From Gemmataceae bacterium (GTDB taxonomy: Bacteria; Planctomycetota; Planctomycetia; Gemmatales; Gemmataceae), in contig CANLGS010000198.1 of assembly GCA_947490035.1 (NCBI GenBank), positions 1 through 7,197 of the forward strand: a stretch of 7,197 nucleotides of DNA, written 5' to 3'. The notes below the pieces were generated by a model. That model was not told the DNA's origin. It worked only from the letters and a program-made list of their open reading frames with translations, and did not search any database. Made by a program: the position numbers and the translations under genes. This document shows positions 4,626 to 7,197 of this stretch, piece by piece. Each line of letters starts with the position of its first letter. Position 1 is the first letter of the stretch.

Positions 4626-7197
4626 TCATCGCATCCGGCGGCGCATCATCGCGAGCAGGCCCATGTACGCCGCGACCAGCGGCAGCCCTACGGCGGCGCC
4701 GACCCGCCACAGCGTCTTCTCGCGCTCGTCCATCGCGACCCGCGGGTACTGCCACGCGGGCTGCTCGGCCTTCGGCAGCCGGTCCTCGCGCGCCGTCAGC
4801 CAGTTGACCGAGTACAGCAGCAACTTCTCCTGCGGCGGGTCGAGCTGCGAGCCGCTGAACAGGTGACCGCTACCGAACACCACGGTGCGCTGCATCGGCC
4901 GCTCCTTCAGCTCGGCCGTCCGCGCCAGCGCCAGCGCGGCGCCGTTGTCGAACGGGTTGAGGGCCGCGGCGATCTGGCGCTGCTCGTAGTCCTCGTAGGT
5001 CACCGCGACCGGCAGTTTGCTCTCGACGGCCACGCCCACCGGGAACGACGCCCGCCGCTCCTCGGCGCGGGTGCCCCGCTTCGGGTCGTCCTTCGGGGTC
5101 GGGTCGTATCGCGGCATGTAGGTGATCCGCCCGGACTGGTCGGCGGTCGTCAGCGGGCGCTCCTCGTTCCACCCGGCGGGCGCGGTGGACACGAACTCGG
5201 CGGCGAACGTCGTCTTGCCGTCGAGCGAGTGGGCCAGGTACACCGGGCGCGGGGCGAACAGCTTGATGTCCAGCTTCTGCTCGACCGTGCGGCCACTCAG
5301 GCGCAGCGCGTTTGCGATTGGGTTGGGTCCGACCTTCGACCCGGCCGGCGGCTCGGCGGTGAACACCAGCGGCGGGATGTCGGCCGTGCCGCCGCCGGCG
5401 ATCTGGCCGCCGGTGCGGGCCGCCGCCAGCGACTTCCGCTCGGCGTCGTACAGCACGGTCTCGCGGCCCAGTTCGATGCCGCGGTCGGCGAGCAACTGCT
5501 CGAACCCGTCCGGCGCGCCCGGCGCGCCGGGCGTGGCCGCCGACCCGACACACGCCAGCACCGGCTTGCCCGCCAGCATGAACCCGCGCATCACCTCGAC
5601 CTGCTTCTTGTCCAGTTGGTGGATGGACGGCGGGACGCCGGTGCGCGGCGAGACGGTGACCAGCGTGTGCCGCGGGACGATCAGCAGGTCCACGTCGGCC
5701 ACGAGCCGGGTAAGTTTGGCCTGCACGTCGGCGATGCGCCGGTCCTCGACGGCGCGCTCGTCGGCCTCGGCCTCTTTCACCTTCGCCTCGGCGTCGAGCA
5801 ACTCGACCTCGGCCTCCTTCACCTGCTCTTCGGCGCGCTTCGCCTGCGCGGCCAGCCCGGCCGTCACCAGCGCCTTCAACTCGCCCTCGTTCTCGGCGGT
5901 CACCGGCTGCCCGCGGCCGCCCCACCGGACGAACGCGGCGAACAACTCGGTCCACTCGCGGAGTTGCGCGCCGCGGCGGAGTGCGTTGTAGAACTCGACC
6001 CGCTCGCGGATGGTCGTCCGCGCCGTCTCGTCGGCGGCCTCCTTCGCGACCGCCGCCAGGAGCTTCACGTCGTCCTTCGCGGACTGCACCGCGTCGCGGG
6101 CGGAATCCGCTTCCGCCTCCAGCCTCTCCAGTTTGCTTTCGGCGAACGTGTACGCGGCCGGCTCTAGCTCCTTCGTGTTGTCCTCCCAGTTCTTCTTCAG
6201 CAGCACGTCCACCACGTCGAACCCGTGGTCGGTGAGGGCCTTCTTCATCCCGGCGAGGGTGTACGGCTTGGTGCCGTCGGTGACGGCCGTGGACAGCCAC
6301 TCGTGGGTGACGCACACCGCGACCTTCGGCCGCCGCTCCTGCACGGTCAGCACGCGGCGGGCGAACGTGTCGATGCCCTGGGGCAGCAGCACGAGGTTGG
6401 CGCGCCCGCCGTCGGCCTCCTTGCTGGCGGTCTTGTCGAGTTGCATGAACTCGTTGAACGACAGCCGTTGTACGCGCTTGTTCGCGTGGAAGAAGATGCT
6501 GTTCTCCGGGGCCGCGGCGATGGCGCTCTTCAGTTCGGGCGCGTCCTTCGTCAGCTTCTTCAACTCCTCTTCGTACTCGAACGCTTCCGAGTCCAGCACG
6601 ACCACGTTGAACCGCGGGCCGAACTCGCGGAACCGGTCCACGAGGTCTTTGACCTTCTCGGTCACCTTCTCCTCGGCCGCCGCGGTGTACGAGTCGCGGC
6701 GCGGCGACAGGCTGCCGAAGTTGTGCATCCGGAGGACGACGATGGTGGTGGGCGCGTTGCCGCGGAGTTTGCTCATCTCGCCGGCGATCTCCGGCGGGAG
6801 CGTGAACCGCTGGTCGCGGGTGCAGTCGATGCGCCCGGTGTGGGTGAACGAGTACACGTTGACCAGGACGAGCAGCGCGAGTGCGGCGACGACGCCGACC
6901 ATCGTGGTGGTGTTCGCAACGGTACTCCGCCCGGTCGCCGACAGCAACAGGTTCAGTGCTTCGACGGCCAGCGCCACGGCAATCGCGGCAAGGCCGCCGA
7001 GGATCAGGAGTACCGCCGCCGCGAGGTACACTGAAGCGCCGCCGGCGCGGGCCTGGTTTCCGGCGGCGCGGGCACCGCCGAAGTCGCGCGCGGCCGGGAC
7101 GAGATCGGCGTACAGCATGATGGCGCCGACGACCACGACGAGGAGGCCGGTCAGCCCGAGCGCGCGGGTGAGAAACCGGAACCGGCTGCCCCAAGTC
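4626..7197 (-). CDS. GldG family protein, ABC-transporter-associated (ABC_transp_aux domain), 5' end outside window
   Basis: Residues are numbered from the in-frame GTG at 7136, but the frame stays open for 20 more codons to the window edge. Those codons encode the start of the first membrane helix, so the true start lies outside. Three hydrophobic segments come first: the edge to about residue 12, 36-62 and 78-97. The GldG-like extracytoplasmic domain follows, opening with RIDCTRDQRFTLPPEI (102-117), the family's usual 'D.T....y.L...' entry. Its second half has VDLLIVPRHTLVTV (482-495) and QVEVMRGFMLAGKPVLACVG (512-531). The C-terminal part has FGSGHLF (754-760), then SVNWLTAREDRLP (776-788), a last helix (about 810-830) and a basic RRRMR tail, a typical GldG ending. 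A coiled-coil insert (about 333-478) splits the domain. GldG proteins are known as partners of ABC-2 permeases (GldA/F) and act at the membrane; the substrate here is unknown. The stop (tca at 4626-4628) lies 11 nt before the intergenic palindrome. The family call is firm; a function in gliding is not implied. Confidence 0.9.
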   Translation of the reverse strand, partial: TWGSRFRFLTRALGLTGLLVVVVGAIMLYADLVPAARDFGGARAAGNQARAGGASVYLAAAVLLILGGLAAIAVALAVEALNLLLSATGRSTVANTTTMVGVVAALALLVLVNVYSFTHTGRIDCTRDQRFTLPPEIAGEMSKLRGNAPTTIVVLRMHNFGSLSPRRDSYTAAAEEKVTEKVKDLVDRFREFGPRFNVVVLDSEAFEYEEELKKLTKDAPELKSAIAAAPENSIFFHANKRVQRLSFNEFMQLDKTASKEADGGRANLVLLPQGIDTFARRVLTVQERRPKVAVCVTHEWLSTAVTDGTKPYTLAGMKKALTDHGFDVVDVLLKKNWEDNTKELEPAAYTFAESKLERLEAEADSARDAVQSAKDDVKLLAAVAKEAADETARTTIRERVEFYNALRRGAQLREWTELFAAFVRWGGRGQPVTAENEGELKALVTAGLAAQAKRAEEQVKEAEVELLDAEAKVKEAEADERAVEDRRIADVQAKLTRLVADVDLLIVPRHTLVTVSPRTGVPPSIHQLDKKQVEVMRGFMLAGKPVLACVGSAATPGAPGAPDGFEQLLADRGIELGRETVLYDAERKSLAAARTGGQIAGGGTADIPPLVFTAEPPAGSKVGPNPIANALRLSGRTVEQKLDIKLFAPRPVYLAHSLDGKTTFAAEFVSTAPAGWNEERPLTTADQSGRITYMPRYDPTPKDDPKRGTRAEERRASFPVGVAVESKLPVAVTYEDYEQRQIAAALNPFDNGAALALARTAELKERPMQRTVVFGSGHLFSGSQLDPPQEKLLLYSVNWLTAREDRLPKAEQPAWQYPRVAMDEREKTLWRVGAAVGLPLVAAYMGLLAMMRRRMR
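5703..6140 (-). other. Predicted coiled-coil hairpin inserted in the GldG-like domain
   Basis: This covers residues 333-478, counted from the GTG at 7136. Two Ala/Glu/Lys-rich helical stretches are visible. The first (333-380) contains SKLERLEAEADSARDAVQSA. The second (425-478) contains AKRAEEQVKEAEVELLDAEA and continues with more AEVK-like heptads. They are joined by a less helical, Trp-containing piece around REWTELFAAFVRWGGRGQPV (393-412). The arrangement suggests an antiparallel coiled-coil hairpin projecting from the folded domain. Compact GldG homologues run directly from the first half of the domain to the 'vDlLivp' strand without it. The coiled coil is read by eye from composition and heptad pattern, and the hairpin geometry is inferred. 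Confidence 0.7.
6846..7197 (-). other. N-terminal three-helix membrane region of the GldG family protein
   Basis: After a basic stretch GSRFRFLTRALG at the window edge come three hydrophobic segments: GLTGLLV continuing into VVVGAIMLYADLV (about 7158-7098), VYLAAAVLLILGGLAAIAVA (from about 7031 to 6972, continuing to about 6945), and MVGVVAALALLVLVNVYSF (about 6902-6846). Three crossings with the N-terminus inside would put the large domain outside the cytoplasm and match the single C-terminal helix returning to a basic cytoplasmic tail. Short GldG proteins typically have one helix before the domain, so this is extended. It may be a stand-alone anchor or the tail of a fused permease; the missing upstream sequence would decide. 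Confidence 0.7.

Noticed and set aside
4515..6167. Plus-strand open frame of about 550 codons
   Set aside because: It starts inside the palindromic intergenic region and then runs antisense to the GldG gene. Its composition is Arg/Leu/His-rich and low in information, so it is a shadow frame.
7134..7136. GTG as the start codon of the GldG family gene
   Set aside because: It falls in the middle of the first hydrophobic helix. The 20 upstream in-frame codons supply a basic flank and the first half of that helix, so the real start is beyond the window.

Overview
The window is very GC-rich. Both genes are on the minus strand, use G/C-ending codons and encode large, Ala/Val/Arg/Asp-rich envelope proteins. 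With the G-rich palindrome between them, this looks like a planctomycete, most likely of the Gemmata group. That placement is an inference from style and gene content; no rRNA or other marker gene is present.

Layout in the direction of transcription (right to left): (1) 7197-4626, a GldG-type (ABC_transp_aux) protein that runs off the right edge, so its N-terminus is missing. (2) 4625-4495, a 131-nt intergenic gap dominated by a near-perfect 30-bp inverted repeat; each arm is itself a small palindrome with a GTAA loop, so the whole resembles a BIME (paired REP elements). (3) 4494-85, a single 1469-codon gene for an N-terminally anchored DUF4340 protein built from about nine degenerate copies of a module of roughly 140 residues. 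(4) 84-1, a short downstream stretch with a degenerate tctgcg repeat and no gene.

GldG-family and DUF4340 proteins are commonly neighbours, usually downstream of an ABC ATPase and an ABC-2 permease (the GldA/GldF-like pair). Those two genes would be expected just beyond the right edge. The likely picture is one operon for an ABC-linked envelope complex whose extracytoplasmic parts are unusually large: a GldG subunit carrying a long coiled-coil hairpin, and a long beads-on-a-string DUF4340 protein. The substrate and role are unknown. I see no RNA genes, CRISPR array, transposase, phage gene or recognisable promoter. The most interesting points are the DUF4340 repeat array, which has no cysteine, the coiled-coil insertion in the GldG protein, and the BIME-like palindrome between the genes.
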